DNA of 5,085 nucleotides from Candidatus Bathyarchaeum sp. (GCA_003096255.1 PIXS01000233.1:1-5085), one strand, 5' to 3'. Counted from the stretch's first letter, positions 1 to 5,085 are shown. Program-made: numbers and translations. The notes: generated by a model not told the origin, from the letters alone.

Positions 1-194
1 AACCTGCCCATTCCAATGGAATTGAAACCTCCCAAAGCCCACTCAGCCTCTTCTGTATCCATCACTATGTTTGGAACCGTCAAAATTGTGAAGAAAAGGG
101 GTTTGCTGAGGCTTTTACACAGGCAAATTGAGGAATGTTCAGATGAAACTTTTTCTGCTTTGGAACAAGTTTCACTTCCTGTGCATGAGACCAT
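1..194 (-). CDS. possible partial gene, 5' part only, runs off the left edge
   Basis: From an ATG at 194 the minus strand is open for 64 codons to the window edge. An AGGGG stretch lies four bases before the ATG. The part nearest the edge (residues about 36-64, containing VPNIVMDTEEAEWALGG and then a GFNSIGMGR stretch) has many codons beginning with G, as coding DNA does. The first 32 residues are rich in Ser and Cys and look less protein-like, so a later start such as GTG 65 or ATG 62 is possible. The opposite strand is also open from the edge to a TGA at 250-252, which could instead be the end of a convergent gene. I recognise no family in either reading, and the region may be non-coding. 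Confidence 0.22.
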   Translation of the reverse strand, partial: MVSCTGSETCSKAEKVSSEHSSICLCKSLSKPLFFTILTVPNIVMDTEEAEWALGGFNSIGMGR

Positions 195-223
195 TCAGCC
201 CCTTTATTCATTCACTATTTTTA

Positions 224-243
224 CTCCCAAAAAAAGAAGGGAG
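224..243 (-). terminator. candidate terminator of the propeller gene (T7 tract within a short GC hairpin)
   Basis: On the minus strand, 31 bases after the stop codon at 267-269, there is a run of seven T (235 to 229). Archaeal transcription commonly ends at oligo-T tracts. The tract is framed by a perfect 5-bp inverted repeat, CTCCC at 224-228 and GGGAG at 239-243, with a 10-base loop. The T-run sits in the loop rather than after the stem, so this is not a bacterial-type intrinsic terminator. The T tract is probably the working part. Confidence 0.45.
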
Positions 244-266
244 AGAAAATGAGTTGCTATTTTTGT

Positions 267-2864
267 CTATTTGCGAGATTTCAGTAGCGAATAGATGGCT
301 ATTAAAAGCGCTATTATGACAATCACTAGTATTACTAGAACGTAGGTCATTAGGCTTGATATGCTATCTTGTATAGGAGTTAAATCAACGTCGTTAGGTT
401 CAGGTGTTGCTTGTGCTGGGCCTACTCCAATTGTTGTTTCTGCGTATGAAGTCCAATATGACCTTGAGCCTTCGAATGTGGCAACAATTCTGTATTCGCC
501 TTCACTTTCGGGAGTCCACATTTTAGTGTAAACTCCAGATCCGTCACTGGTTACATATCCAAGATCAAACATTTCGCCGTTGGAATCAAATGCAGTCAAC
601 TTCACTGGAACTCCAGTCACCATATCTGGACAAGGCTTCTGCATGTACACATACTCCATCCAAGCTGCCATGTCTTCGTCAGCTACTGCGGGTACACCAT
701 TCGGGAATCTTGCTGCCTGTTCGTCTTGCATTGTTCCAGAAGCTGTGTCAGTCACCATTCCTTTGATCATTATGCCTTCTCCTTTTGCGATAGCGTCATT
801 TTGAACGGTTACTGTTGTTTTGCTTGGTCCTTTTCCGATAGAGTAGACTGAGTTGTCATAGTAGTTGTAGTAAACTAGGAAACCATCAGCAAGTAGGCTT
901 GTTGATAGACCTCTGCCTCCAGTTTGACCTGCCCAACCGAACATCTTGTAAAGTTCACTTCCATCGTCTGCATTAACACAGTAAATGCAATAGCCTTTGT
1001 ATAGGGGTGAGTTTGGAGAGTGCTCATTGTTGAATAGATAGACTTTTCCATCGGCAATAGCTGATATGAATATTGGCATATTGCCCCAAGGTGTTTGAAG
1101 ACCGCTATCTGTGTTGTCGTATTTCCATACTAGGTTTCCGTCAGTTGTATCGTAGCAGAAAACTTCTCCGGCGTATCCAGCTACGTAGAGCTTACCGTAA
1201 GCTGTTACTGCTCTTTGGCCTGCTCCTTCTCCACCGCCAAAATATTGCATGTCATGGAATTCTGTGGTTGTTGGACCCCACAATGGAGCACCAGTATCAA
1301 GGTCATATCCTCGCCACTGGAATGTTTCTACTTCGTTCATAGTCCACACTCTGTTAACAGGGTCGACTGGTCCAAGTTGCAGACTAATTGTATTCTCTGG
1401 TGCAGGATAATTTTCGATCCACAGCAATTCTCCACGGTTTTCTGGTCTGTCACTTATCGCCCATACAGTGTATGGATCAGGGGTACCTCGTGGCATCCTA
1501 AAGACGCTCGGCTGTACCGAACTGCTTGTGCCAAGGATTACATCGCCAGGCAAAACTGCTACGATTGCAGGATTCGAATCTCCTGGCAAATCAGGTATAG
1601 TCACGTTCCATCTGTAAGCCTCGCTGGCGTCTATTGATTTTCCGCTTGGTCTCCACTGGTGGTAATTAGATCCACTTGTTGATCTTCGTGTATCCTCTGC
1701 CAAACTGTAGTCCCATAGTGCCATCCAGCCAGCGTCAGCATCCATCACGTACCGTACTATCTCGCCGCTGTCAGTATAGACCTCAAATCCGTTAGGAACA
1801 TTAGTCAAGTTGTACATCCACATTCCAGTGAATCCATCATAAGCATTCCAAGTGCTACCAACGGTTTGCCATAGAACGCCTCCAACGACTCCGTGCTGAT
1901 TTATGCTTTCGTAGTTATACAATTGTGCCTTGGCGATAGGTGAGTAGTAGCCTGTTTCACTTAGACCACCAAGGTCTTCATTGGTCCATAGTTCTTTGCC
2001 AGTTCTCAAGTCTACTGCAGCGTATCCTCCACCACTTCCTGAGTGTCCAAGAGGTACTGGATAGTATAGCATACCGTTCATGATTATTGCATTGTTGAAT
2101 CTTCCTTCGTATGAACCGCCTGAATAGTAAGTAGCACCATCAACCTGTGTTGTCAGTGTTCCTCCTACAACTCCTCCGTATTCAATTGGTTTTGTCCACA
2201 TTACGTGTGGAGTTTCAGGTCCAATACCGTCCTTTTGCCAGAGTTCAAAGCCTCGGAATACTTGATGAGAACCTAAATAGTTGCCGCCTAGCCAATGGGA
2301 TGTAATAGTGTACCAAGCGGGATTCTGTCCGTCTATTGGTCGCGTCCAGTATTCTTTTGGAAGTGGATAACTGCTAATGGGATCAGGTAATGGATCTGCT
2401 GTTACTGTGAGGGTTGTTGTTCTGCTGGCGGGCGTAAATACTGTTCCAGTCCATTGTCTCTGGGTATTTGAATCATCCCATGTGTAGGTTTGTCCAGCGT
2501 AATCGAACTTGAGAGTGTATTCACCGACTTGGTCGGGTGTGAAAGAAGTGAATGCTAAGTTTGTTGTATCTTCAACGACTGGCCACTCCATCACTTGGGT
2601 GGTTTCGTCAGGTTTTGTGATAGTGAGTGTGTAATCGTGGCGTCTGATGTCATTGTCTACGTTTGAGTCGGGTAAAGGCGCATCAACCCAGAGTGTTATG
2701 TATGTGGTTTGGTGGACGCCTATGGGGTTTGGAACGGCTATGAGATAAGCATAAGATGTAACTTCTGTTTGGGCAAGTGCACAAGGAATAGGAAAAGCAA
2801 ATAGTGCAGTCAAAGTCATAATTAAAACGATTGCGGGTAATGTTCTGTTTTTTATCTTTTTCAT
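267..2864 (-). CDS. secreted, membrane-anchored PQQ-like beta-propeller protein with flanking Ig-like domains
   Basis: This 865-residue protein is probably anchored on the outer cell surface. Residues 1-32 form a signal peptide: a basic start, a hydrophobic core, and a likely cut after CALA at 28-31. Residues 33-155 look like an Ig-like beta-sandwich (the GEYTLKFDYAG region). A conserved-looking linker (YPLPKEYWTRPIDGQNPAWY, 166-185) leads into a beta-propeller at about 200-680. Its PQQ-type blade signatures include AAVDLRTGKELW (282-293), YDLDTGAPLWG (520-530), CYDTTDGNLVW (570-580) and NADDGSELY (631-639). Residues 681-815 form a second Ig-like domain (GEYRIVATFEGS). A Pro-rich linker follows, then one membrane helix (about 839-861) and the tail KSRK. 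A CxxC pair (C626, C629) lies in one blade. The start is backed by GGAG eight bases upstream. Ligand and function are unknown: similar blades can bind PQQ, sugars or proteins, or only act as scaffolds. No catalytic motif was found. Confidence 0.9.
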   Translation of the reverse strand: MKKIKNRTLPAIVLIMTLTALFAFPIPCALAQTEVTSYAYLIAVPNPIGVHQTTYITLWVDAPLPDSNVDNDIRRHDYTLTITKPDETTQVMEWPVVEDTTNLAFTSFTPDQVGEYTLKFDYAGQTYTWDDSNTQRQWTGTVFTPASRTTTLTVTADPLPDPISSYPLPKEYWTRPIDGQNPAWYTITSHWLGGNYLGSHQVFRGFELWQKDGIGPETPHVMWTKPIEYGGVVGGTLTTQVDGATYYSGGSYEGRFNNAIIMNGMLYYPVPLGHSGSGGGYAAVDLRTGKELWTNEDLGGLSETGYYSPIAKAQLYNYESINQHGVVGGVLWQTVGSTWNAYDGFTGMWMYNLTNVPNGFEVYTDSGEIVRYVMDADAGWMALWDYSLAEDTRRSTSGSNYHQWRPSGKSIDASEAYRWNVTIPDLPGDSNPAIVAVLPGDVILGTSSSVQPSVFRMPRGTPDPYTVWAISDRPENRGELLWIENYPAPENTISLQLGPVDPVNRVWTMNEVETFQWRGYDLDTGAPLWGPTTTEFHDMQYFGGGEGAGQRAVTAYGKLYVAGYAGEVFCYDTTDGNLVWKYDNTDSGLQTPWGNMPIFISAIADGKVYLFNNEHSPNSPLYKGYCIYCVNADDGSELYKMFGWAGQTGGRGLSTSLLADGFLVYYNYYDNSVYSIGKGPSKTTVTVQNDAIAKGEGIMIKGMVTDTASGTMQDEQAARFPNGVPAVADEDMAAWMEYVYMQKPCPDMVTGVPVKLTAFDSNGEMFDLGYVTSDGSGVYTKMWTPESEGEYRIVATFEGSRSYWTSYAETTIGVGPAQATPEPNDVDLTPIQDSISSLMTYVLVILVIVIIALLIAIYSLLKSRK

Positions 2865-2872
2865 TCTTCATT

Positions 2873-2876
2873 CTCC
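2873..2876 (-). promoter_or_regulatory. Shine-Dalgarno site of the propeller gene
   Basis: GGAG on the minus strand lies eight bases before the ATG at 2864. It supports this start and implies a leadered mRNA. Confidence 0.65.
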
Positions 2877-2878
2877 AT

Positions 2879-2895
2879 ATTTTGTTTAACAAAAT
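2879..2895. promoter_or_regulatory. perfect 17-bp palindrome, candidate operator for an Lrp/AsnC-type regulator
   Basis: ATTTTGTT and AACAAAAT form two perfect 8-base arms around a single central T (ATTTTGTTTAACAAAAT). The core reads TTTGT-3-ACAAA, a 13-bp 5-3-5 layout of the size known for archaeal Lrp/AsnC (FFRP) dimer sites. It spans the predicted transcription start of the propeller gene (about 2890) and ends two bases before its Shine-Dalgarno sequence. A bound protein there would block initiation. Two Lrp/AsnC genes are encoded divergently from the same intergenic region. The repeat is seen directly; the operator role is inferred. Confidence 0.55.
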
Positions 2896-2912
2896 CATGA
2901 GGATTGAGATTT

Positions 2913-2920
2913 TTATTTAA
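2913..2920 (-). promoter_or_regulatory. TATA box of the propeller gene
   Basis: TTAAATAA on the minus strand is preceded by a purine-rich ACAAAGC that could serve as BRE. Starting transcription about 26 bases downstream gives a start near 2890 and a leader of about 26 bases that holds the GGAG site. The spacing fits an archaeal TBP/TFB promoter. Confidence 0.5.
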
Positions 2921-3062
2921 GCTTTGTCATCGAAAAAGGTGAAAAAATTTTAAAAAATAACTTTAAATCAATTAATAAGATTATATATTAAATACTCACA
3001 ACAAGTAGTATTCTGAGAAATATTATCAGCATTTGGGGCATGACAACATAGGTTAGCAGTCG

Positions 3063-3077
3063 TTTGTTATACACAAA
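3063..3077. promoter_or_regulatory. second TTTGT/ACAAA inverted repeat, candidate regulator site
   Basis: TTTGT-TATAC-ACAAA is a 5-5-5 inverted repeat with the same half-sites as the palindrome at 2879-2895 but two more central bases. The 15-bp size fits known Lrp-family sites. With flanking CG bases and one bulged A (3061-3080) it could also form an RNA hairpin. It lies mid-region, about 180 bases upstream of both flanking genes. Confidence 0.35.
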
Positions 3078-3082
3078 ACGCT

Positions 3083-3096
3083 TTGTTTACTAACAA
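3083..3096. promoter_or_regulatory. third, weaker TTGTT/AACAA inverted repeat
   Basis: TTGTT-TACT-AACAA lies five bases after the previous repeat. The arms match the inner arms of the 2879-2895 palindrome. One step further out, only a T-G mismatch is found. Together with 3063-3077 it could form a double site for a higher-order Lrp assembly. Inferred from sequence likeness only. Confidence 0.25.
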
Positions 3097-3188
3097 GTGG
3101 TAGTACGCTGTAGAATTTCTGAATACTGTAGCTTAATGTTTTTATCAGCAAGGTAAAGTTTCCCACATTCAATAATAAGCAAAAAAAA

Positions 3189-3196
3189 CTTTAAAG
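3189..3196 (+). promoter_or_regulatory. TATA box candidate for the regulator pair
   Basis: CTTTAAAG follows a run of eight A that could act as BRE. It predicts a start near 3218 and a leader of about 30 bases before the ATG at 3249. A weaker alternative, ATTAAATC at 3254-3261, would place the start near 3283, just before an in-frame ATG at 3288. Confidence 0.4.
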
Positions 3197-3206
3197 CATA
3201 ACCCTT

Positions 3207-3238
3207 ATTTGTCTCCATAAGGCGTAATGTAAACAAAT
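3207..3238. promoter_or_regulatory. spaced ATTTGT/ACAAAT inverted repeat around the regulator start site
   Basis: ATTTGT (3207-3212) and ACAAAT (3233-3238) are perfect inverted copies separated by 20 bases and flank the predicted start near 3218. They carry the same TTTGT half-site as the upstream palindromes, so autoregulation by the downstream Lrp proteins is a reasonable guess. Confidence 0.3.
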
Positions 3239-3248
3239 CACGACAATA

Positions 3249-3806
3249 ATGACCATTAAATCAAAACGAATTGTGATTAAGCCCAAAATGAAAATCCAAC
3301 GTTGTGAATGCCACATGCCAACAGATATGGTAGATATCGATGAAATAGATGCAAAGATTTTGAAGACCCTATTGAAAGATGCTCGAACCAGTTTTGCCAA
3401 AATTGCACAAGAGTGCGGGGTTTCAAACAACACAATTGTAAAACATTTTCACAAATTACAACAATCTGGAGTAATCACGGGAACATCGTTAATAACTCGT
3501 TTGAAAGATTTTGGATACCAATTCCCTTTATCCGCAGACATTAATGTGGTGGCAGGAAAGGAGCAGGAAGTATTGGAAAGCTTAAGAAAAATACCAAACA
3601 TTCGTGCATGCTTTCAAGTGATTGGCAAATATGATATTCATGCAGTATTCTACATAGAAAATATTGAGGAAATTGAAAAAATTAGAGACAACATAAAAAA
3701 CGAAAAATCGGTTAAAAGGGTGGGATTGACTGCCACCTTAAGTGACTTGAGCTATTTTCCAGACAATTTTTTGATAGAACCTATGGAGAAAAAGAAGAGT
3801 GGATGA
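3249..3806 (+). CDS. Lrp/AsnC family transcriptional regulator (first of a tandem pair)
   Basis: This 185-residue DNA-binding protein has the standard two-domain Lrp/AsnC layout. A helix-turn-helix covers about residues 31-77: DEIDAKILKTLLKDA, then SFAKIAQECG, then the recognition helix from VSNNTIVKHFHKL. A RAM (ACT-like) ligand and oligomerisation domain covers about 95-175, with GKYDIHAVF at 126-134 in the conserved Gly-x-x-Asp region. Such proteins form dimers or octamers and often sense amino acids. The start is uncertain: no Shine-Dalgarno precedes any candidate. ATG 3249 gives a basic 30-residue extension containing CECH (19-22). ATG 3288, 3315 or 3327 would give an N-terminus closer to the usual family length; the last reads MVDIDEIDAKIL. 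The end overlaps the next regulator by 8 bases. Ligand and targets are unknown. Confidence 0.88.
   Translation: MTIKSKRIVIKPKMKIQRCECHMPTDMVDIDEIDAKILKTLLKDARTSFAKIAQECGVSNNTIVKHFHKLQQSGVITGTSLITRLKDFGYQFPLSADINVVAGKEQEVLESLRKIPNIRACFQVIGKYDIHAVFYIENIEEIEKIRDNIKNEKSVKRVGLTATLSDLSYFPDNFLIEPMEKKKSG
3785..3788 (+). promoter_or_regulatory. Shine-Dalgarno site of the second regulator
   Basis: GGAG inside the end of the first regulator lies ten bases before the GTG at 3799. It supports that non-ATG start and translation coupled to the first gene. Confidence 0.55.
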
Positions 3807-4263
3807 ACTCGATAAACTAATAGTCTTAGAACTAATTGATGATTGCCGAAAACCCTTCAGAAAGATTGCAGAGAAAGCAGGAGTCTCAACACCAACAATA
3901 ATCAAAAGATACAATGAAATGAAAAAGAAAGGAATGATTCAACTTTGCTGCATCCAAGTAGACATGAGAAAAATGGGATACAAAGGTACAGCACACTTGT
4001 TAATTACAAGTTCAGGCGAAATCACACTCAATGAAGTGATGGAGCAAGTGAAAGAAATCACTGGGGTCGTCATAGCATCTAGTGCATTTGGAGATTTCGA
4101 AGGATATGCCGTACTAGCATTCAGAGATACACAGGATCTTTACGAAAAGGTTCTCCAAATCAAAAGTTTACCCAACATTCACAAGGTAGAACTTTCTATA
4201 GCAGTACCTGGATTGAGAAATTTTCCGCCAAAAAGATATCCTTTCAAAGATCCTAAAGAATAG
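3799..4263 (+). CDS. Lrp/AsnC family transcriptional regulator (second of a tandem pair)
   Basis: This 154-residue protein starts at GTG, so its first residues read MDELDKLIVLELIDD, the classic Lrp/AsnC opening. The helix-turn-helix covers residues 2-46, with SIDE-like order: a first helix from DELDKL, then FRKIAEKAG, then VSTPTIIKRYNEMKKKG as the recognition helix. The RAM domain covers about 63-140, with AFGDFEGYAVLAF (96-108) at the place of the conserved Gly-x-x-Asp loop. It is clearly related to the upstream protein but diverged, and both end in a short Leu-x-x-Phe-Pro tail (LSYFPDNF and LRNFPPKRY). The 8-base overlap (GTGGATGA) puts both in one transcript and suggests linked amounts, as expected for partners. 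It lacks the RxxHxYN-type motif I expect of siroheme decarboxylase (AhbA/AhbB), a metabolic branch of this fold, so a regulator is preferred. Confidence 0.88.
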   Translation: MDELDKLIVLELIDDCRKPFRKIAEKAGVSTPTIIKRYNEMKKKGMIQLCCIQVDMRKMGYKGTAHLLITSSGEITLNEVMEQVKEITGVVIASSAFGDFEGYAVLAFRDTQDLYEKVLQIKSLPNIHKVELSIAVPGLRNFPPKRYPFKDPKE

Positions 4264-4391
4264 GCATCATTGTAAATACTGTCAATGTCGTAGAATATTA
4301 TGAAATGAACTTTGATTCTTCCAATTTAATGAAGCCCAAAAAACGATTGTGAAGAGCAGAAATTAAACACATAATATCTCTCTCCTTACAA
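4264..4391 (+). other. intergenic spacer between the regulators and the membrane protein gene
   Basis: These 128 bases hold no open frame of note. A weak inverted repeat, CATTG (4268-4272) and CAATG (4283-4287) with a 10-base gap, follows the regulator stop. No T-rich tract follows it, so no terminator is evident and read-through into the membrane protein gene is possible. Confidence 0.5.
4360..4368 (+). promoter_or_regulatory. weak TATA box candidate for the membrane protein gene
   Basis: AAATTAAAC is centred about 28 bases before the TTG at 4392, which would make the mRNA essentially leaderless. That fits the absence of any Shine-Dalgarno sequence before this gene. The match to a TATA consensus is only moderate. 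Confidence 0.3.
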
Positions 4392-5024
4392 TTGTCTCTT
4401 GCAAAAATTATTAATGCAACAAAGGTTGAATCAAACAGCGAACAACCCTCTCACGTCAATGGAGCATTAATTTTGATAGCAACTCGGGATTTGACGATAA
4501 TCATTTGCTTGTCTGTTTTAGGTTTAGTGATTTCAGGATCAATTGCTCAAATGGCAACTCTAACTGGAATCCCAGGATCAACTTATTTGTTCACAGTACT
4601 GTTAGCATTACAGACCAGCTTCTCTTTGCTTATTTATGAAGGACGAAGATGGAGATTTTTTTTCCAAATGACGTTATTCACTTTTCTTATCATCCCAACA
4701 CCAATTGGTGGGGTAGCTTTTGATTTTTTTAGCAAAATACAAATGATTGCCAATGCCTTTGTTGTGGACATCATATTCAACAGCGTTTATGGATTCTACA
4801 GAAAACAAGACAGACTGCTCTTATGGTCCATTATGGTCGCTGTGGTTTTTTGGGTTATGAATCCAATTTTTGGTTTGATGATAAAACCATTCTTTTTCTC
4901 ACCAGAATTCGCATTCAGAATTTTAGACATTCTTTACTGGATACTTCCAGTAATAATAGTTGAATCTATAGCAGGCGGGTATTTTGGATATAAGATATAC
5001 AAAAGAATAGAAAAGCTTTCTTGA
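4392..5024 (+). CDS. six-helix integral membrane protein, possibly ECF transporter S-component-like
   Basis: This 210-residue protein has about 33 mostly polar residues, then some six membrane segments: about 34-54, 63-83, 89-110, 116-136, 142-164 and 178-203. It ends in a basic tail (KIYKRIEKLS). A charged EGRRWR loop (83-88) links helices 2 and 3, probably on the cytoplasmic side. No catalytic motif is visible. Size, helix number and the closing Gly-Gly-x-x-Gly-Tyr stretch (GGYFGYKIYKRI) resemble vitamin-uptake S-components of ECF transporters, but no specific family signature was recognised, so this is a guess. The frame has no ATG before residue 54, inside the first helix region, so TTG 4392 is the best start; a TTG at residue 28 is an alternative. 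It follows the regulator pair on the same strand, 128 bases on, perhaps with its own promoter. Confidence 0.75.
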   Translation: MSLAKIINATKVESNSEQPSHVNGALILIATRDLTIIICLSVLGLVISGSIAQMATLTGIPGSTYLFTVLLALQTSFSLLIYEGRRWRFFFQMTLFTFLIIPTPIGGVAFDFFSKIQMIANAFVVDIIFNSVYGFYRKQDRLLLWSIMVAVVFWVMNPIFGLMIKPFFFSPEFAFRILDILYWILPVIIVESIAGGYFGYKIYKRIEKLS

Positions 5025-5085
5025 TACATTGCGTATACAGACCATACGAACGTTATAGGAACATGCCATTATAGACTAGTTCCAC
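5025..5085. other. downstream flank with two short inverted repeats, no gene
   Basis: CGTAT/ATACG encloses seven bases at about 5032-5048, and GGAAC (5058-5062) pairs with GTTCC (5079-5083) across 16 bases. Neither is followed by a T tract inside the window, so a terminator cannot be claimed. The window ends too soon to say what follows. Confidence 0.3.

Larger units (their letters stand above)
3007..3127. repeat. long-range imperfect inverted repeat
   Basis: AGTATTCTGAGAAAT at 3007-3021 is complementary to ATTTCTGAATACT at 3115-3127 over 13 bases, with two extra bases (TG) in the left arm. The 93 bases between them hold two smaller inverted repeats. Transcribed, the segment could fold into a long stem closing a structured loop. 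The left arm AGTATT also pairs with a nearby AATACT at 2991-2996, so alternative folds are possible. Function is unknown, and chance is a real possibility in AT-rich DNA. Confidence 0.3.
3023..3150. repeat. 9-bp direct repeat TTATCAGCA, two copies
   Basis: Identical copies lie at 3023-3031 and 3142-3150, 119 bases apart, on either side of the central palindromes. They may be regulator half-sites or chance. Confidence 0.25.
2865..3248. other. divergent intergenic region, regulatory, no gene seen
   Basis: These 384 bases separate the minus-strand propeller gene from the plus-strand regulator pair. I see no convincing open frame, tRNA or rRNA. The stretch from about 2933 to 2995 is almost pure A/T with several A-tracts and could be bent DNA. 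A second TATA-like stretch, TTATATATTAAA at 2981-2992, could serve either strand. The pentamer TTTGT or its complement ACAAA occurs eight times (2881, 2889, 2923, 3063, 3073, 3082, 3208, 3233), while a rough estimate for such AT-rich DNA is one or two. Other structures here are listed separately. Confidence 0.7.

Noticed and set aside
16..252. Plus-strand open frame of 78 codons, in fact open from the window edge
   Set aside because: It has fewer G-initial codons than the opposite frame, and its Ser/Pro-rich stretch looks like the shadow of an acidic antisense segment. It could still be the tail of a convergent gene, so it is left unannotated rather than excluded.
1073..1637. Two overlapping plus-strand open frames inside the propeller gene
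   Set aside because: They lie wholly antisense to a convincing 865-residue coding frame, show no domain-like sequence and are rich in Cys, Trp and Arg as shadows often are.
2683..2898. Minus-strand frame of 71 codons overlapping the start of the propeller gene
   Set aside because: It shifts the signal peptide region out of frame, and the real frame has the signal peptide and a well-placed Shine-Dalgarno.
2865..3248. CRISPR array, tRNA or box C/D RNA in the intergenic region
   Set aside because: No regularly spaced repeats, no T-loop-like GGTTCRA sequence and no paired C box (TGATGA) near the CTGA sequences were found.
3191..3433. Minus-strand frame of 80 codons over the regulator promoter and helix-turn-helix
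   Set aside because: It is antisense to the conserved DNA-binding domain and has no independent support. Its hydrophobic run is the complement of Asp/Glu/Lys-rich coding sequence.
3249..4263. Siroheme decarboxylase pair (AhbA/AhbB) as an alternative to regulators
   Set aside because: Those enzymes are also tandem Lrp/AsnC-fold proteins, but the His/Arg and Tyr-Asn-Leu-Trp-Phe type motifs I expect are absent, both helix-turn-helix regions look intact, and no haem-pathway gene is nearby.
4656..4663. T8 tract inside the membrane protein gene as a terminator
   Set aside because: It falls within an open frame encoding consecutive Phe residues of a membrane helix, so it is better explained by coding content.

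Overview
The window looks archaeal, most likely from the Bathyarchaeia or a related Thermoproteota/TACK lineage. This is inferred from gene content, since no rRNA or marker gene is present. The DNA is AT-rich. Likely promoters are archaeal TATA boxes rather than bacterial -35/-10 pairs. The largest gene encodes a secreted, membrane-anchored PQQ-type beta-propeller protein with the flanking Ig-like modules I associate with uncultured Bathyarchaeia-type genomes. Two Lrp/AsnC regulators, the dominant archaeal regulator family, lie beside it.

Layout from left to right. Positions 1-266 hold no confident gene: a minus-strand reading frame is open to the left edge (possible partial gene), and a small GC stem with a T7 tract (minus strand) is a candidate terminator. 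Positions 267-2864 (minus) encode an 865-residue surface protein: signal peptide, N-terminal Ig-like domain, beta-propeller, C-terminal Ig-like domain, one membrane helix and a basic tail. Positions 2865-3248 are a 384-base divergent intergenic region with promoters for both sides, a perfect 17-bp palindrome over the predicted start site of the propeller gene, and several further TTTGT/ACAAA half-sites. Positions 3249-3806 and 3799-4263 (plus) are two tandem Lrp/AsnC genes overlapping by 8 bases, the second starting at GTG behind a Shine-Dalgarno sequence. After a 128-base gap, positions 4392-5024 (plus) encode a six-helix membrane protein starting at TTG, perhaps ECF S-component-like. The last 61 bases hold no gene.

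Working model (inference): the two coupled Lrp-family proteins form homo- or heterodimers that bind the palindromic elements in the shared intergenic region. They would then control the divergent surface-protein gene and probably themselves. The membrane protein next door may be an uptake component under related control. The palindrome over the propeller promoter is the most testable signal. I found no CRISPR array, tRNA, rRNA, insertion sequence or recognisable defence or secondary-metabolite system.
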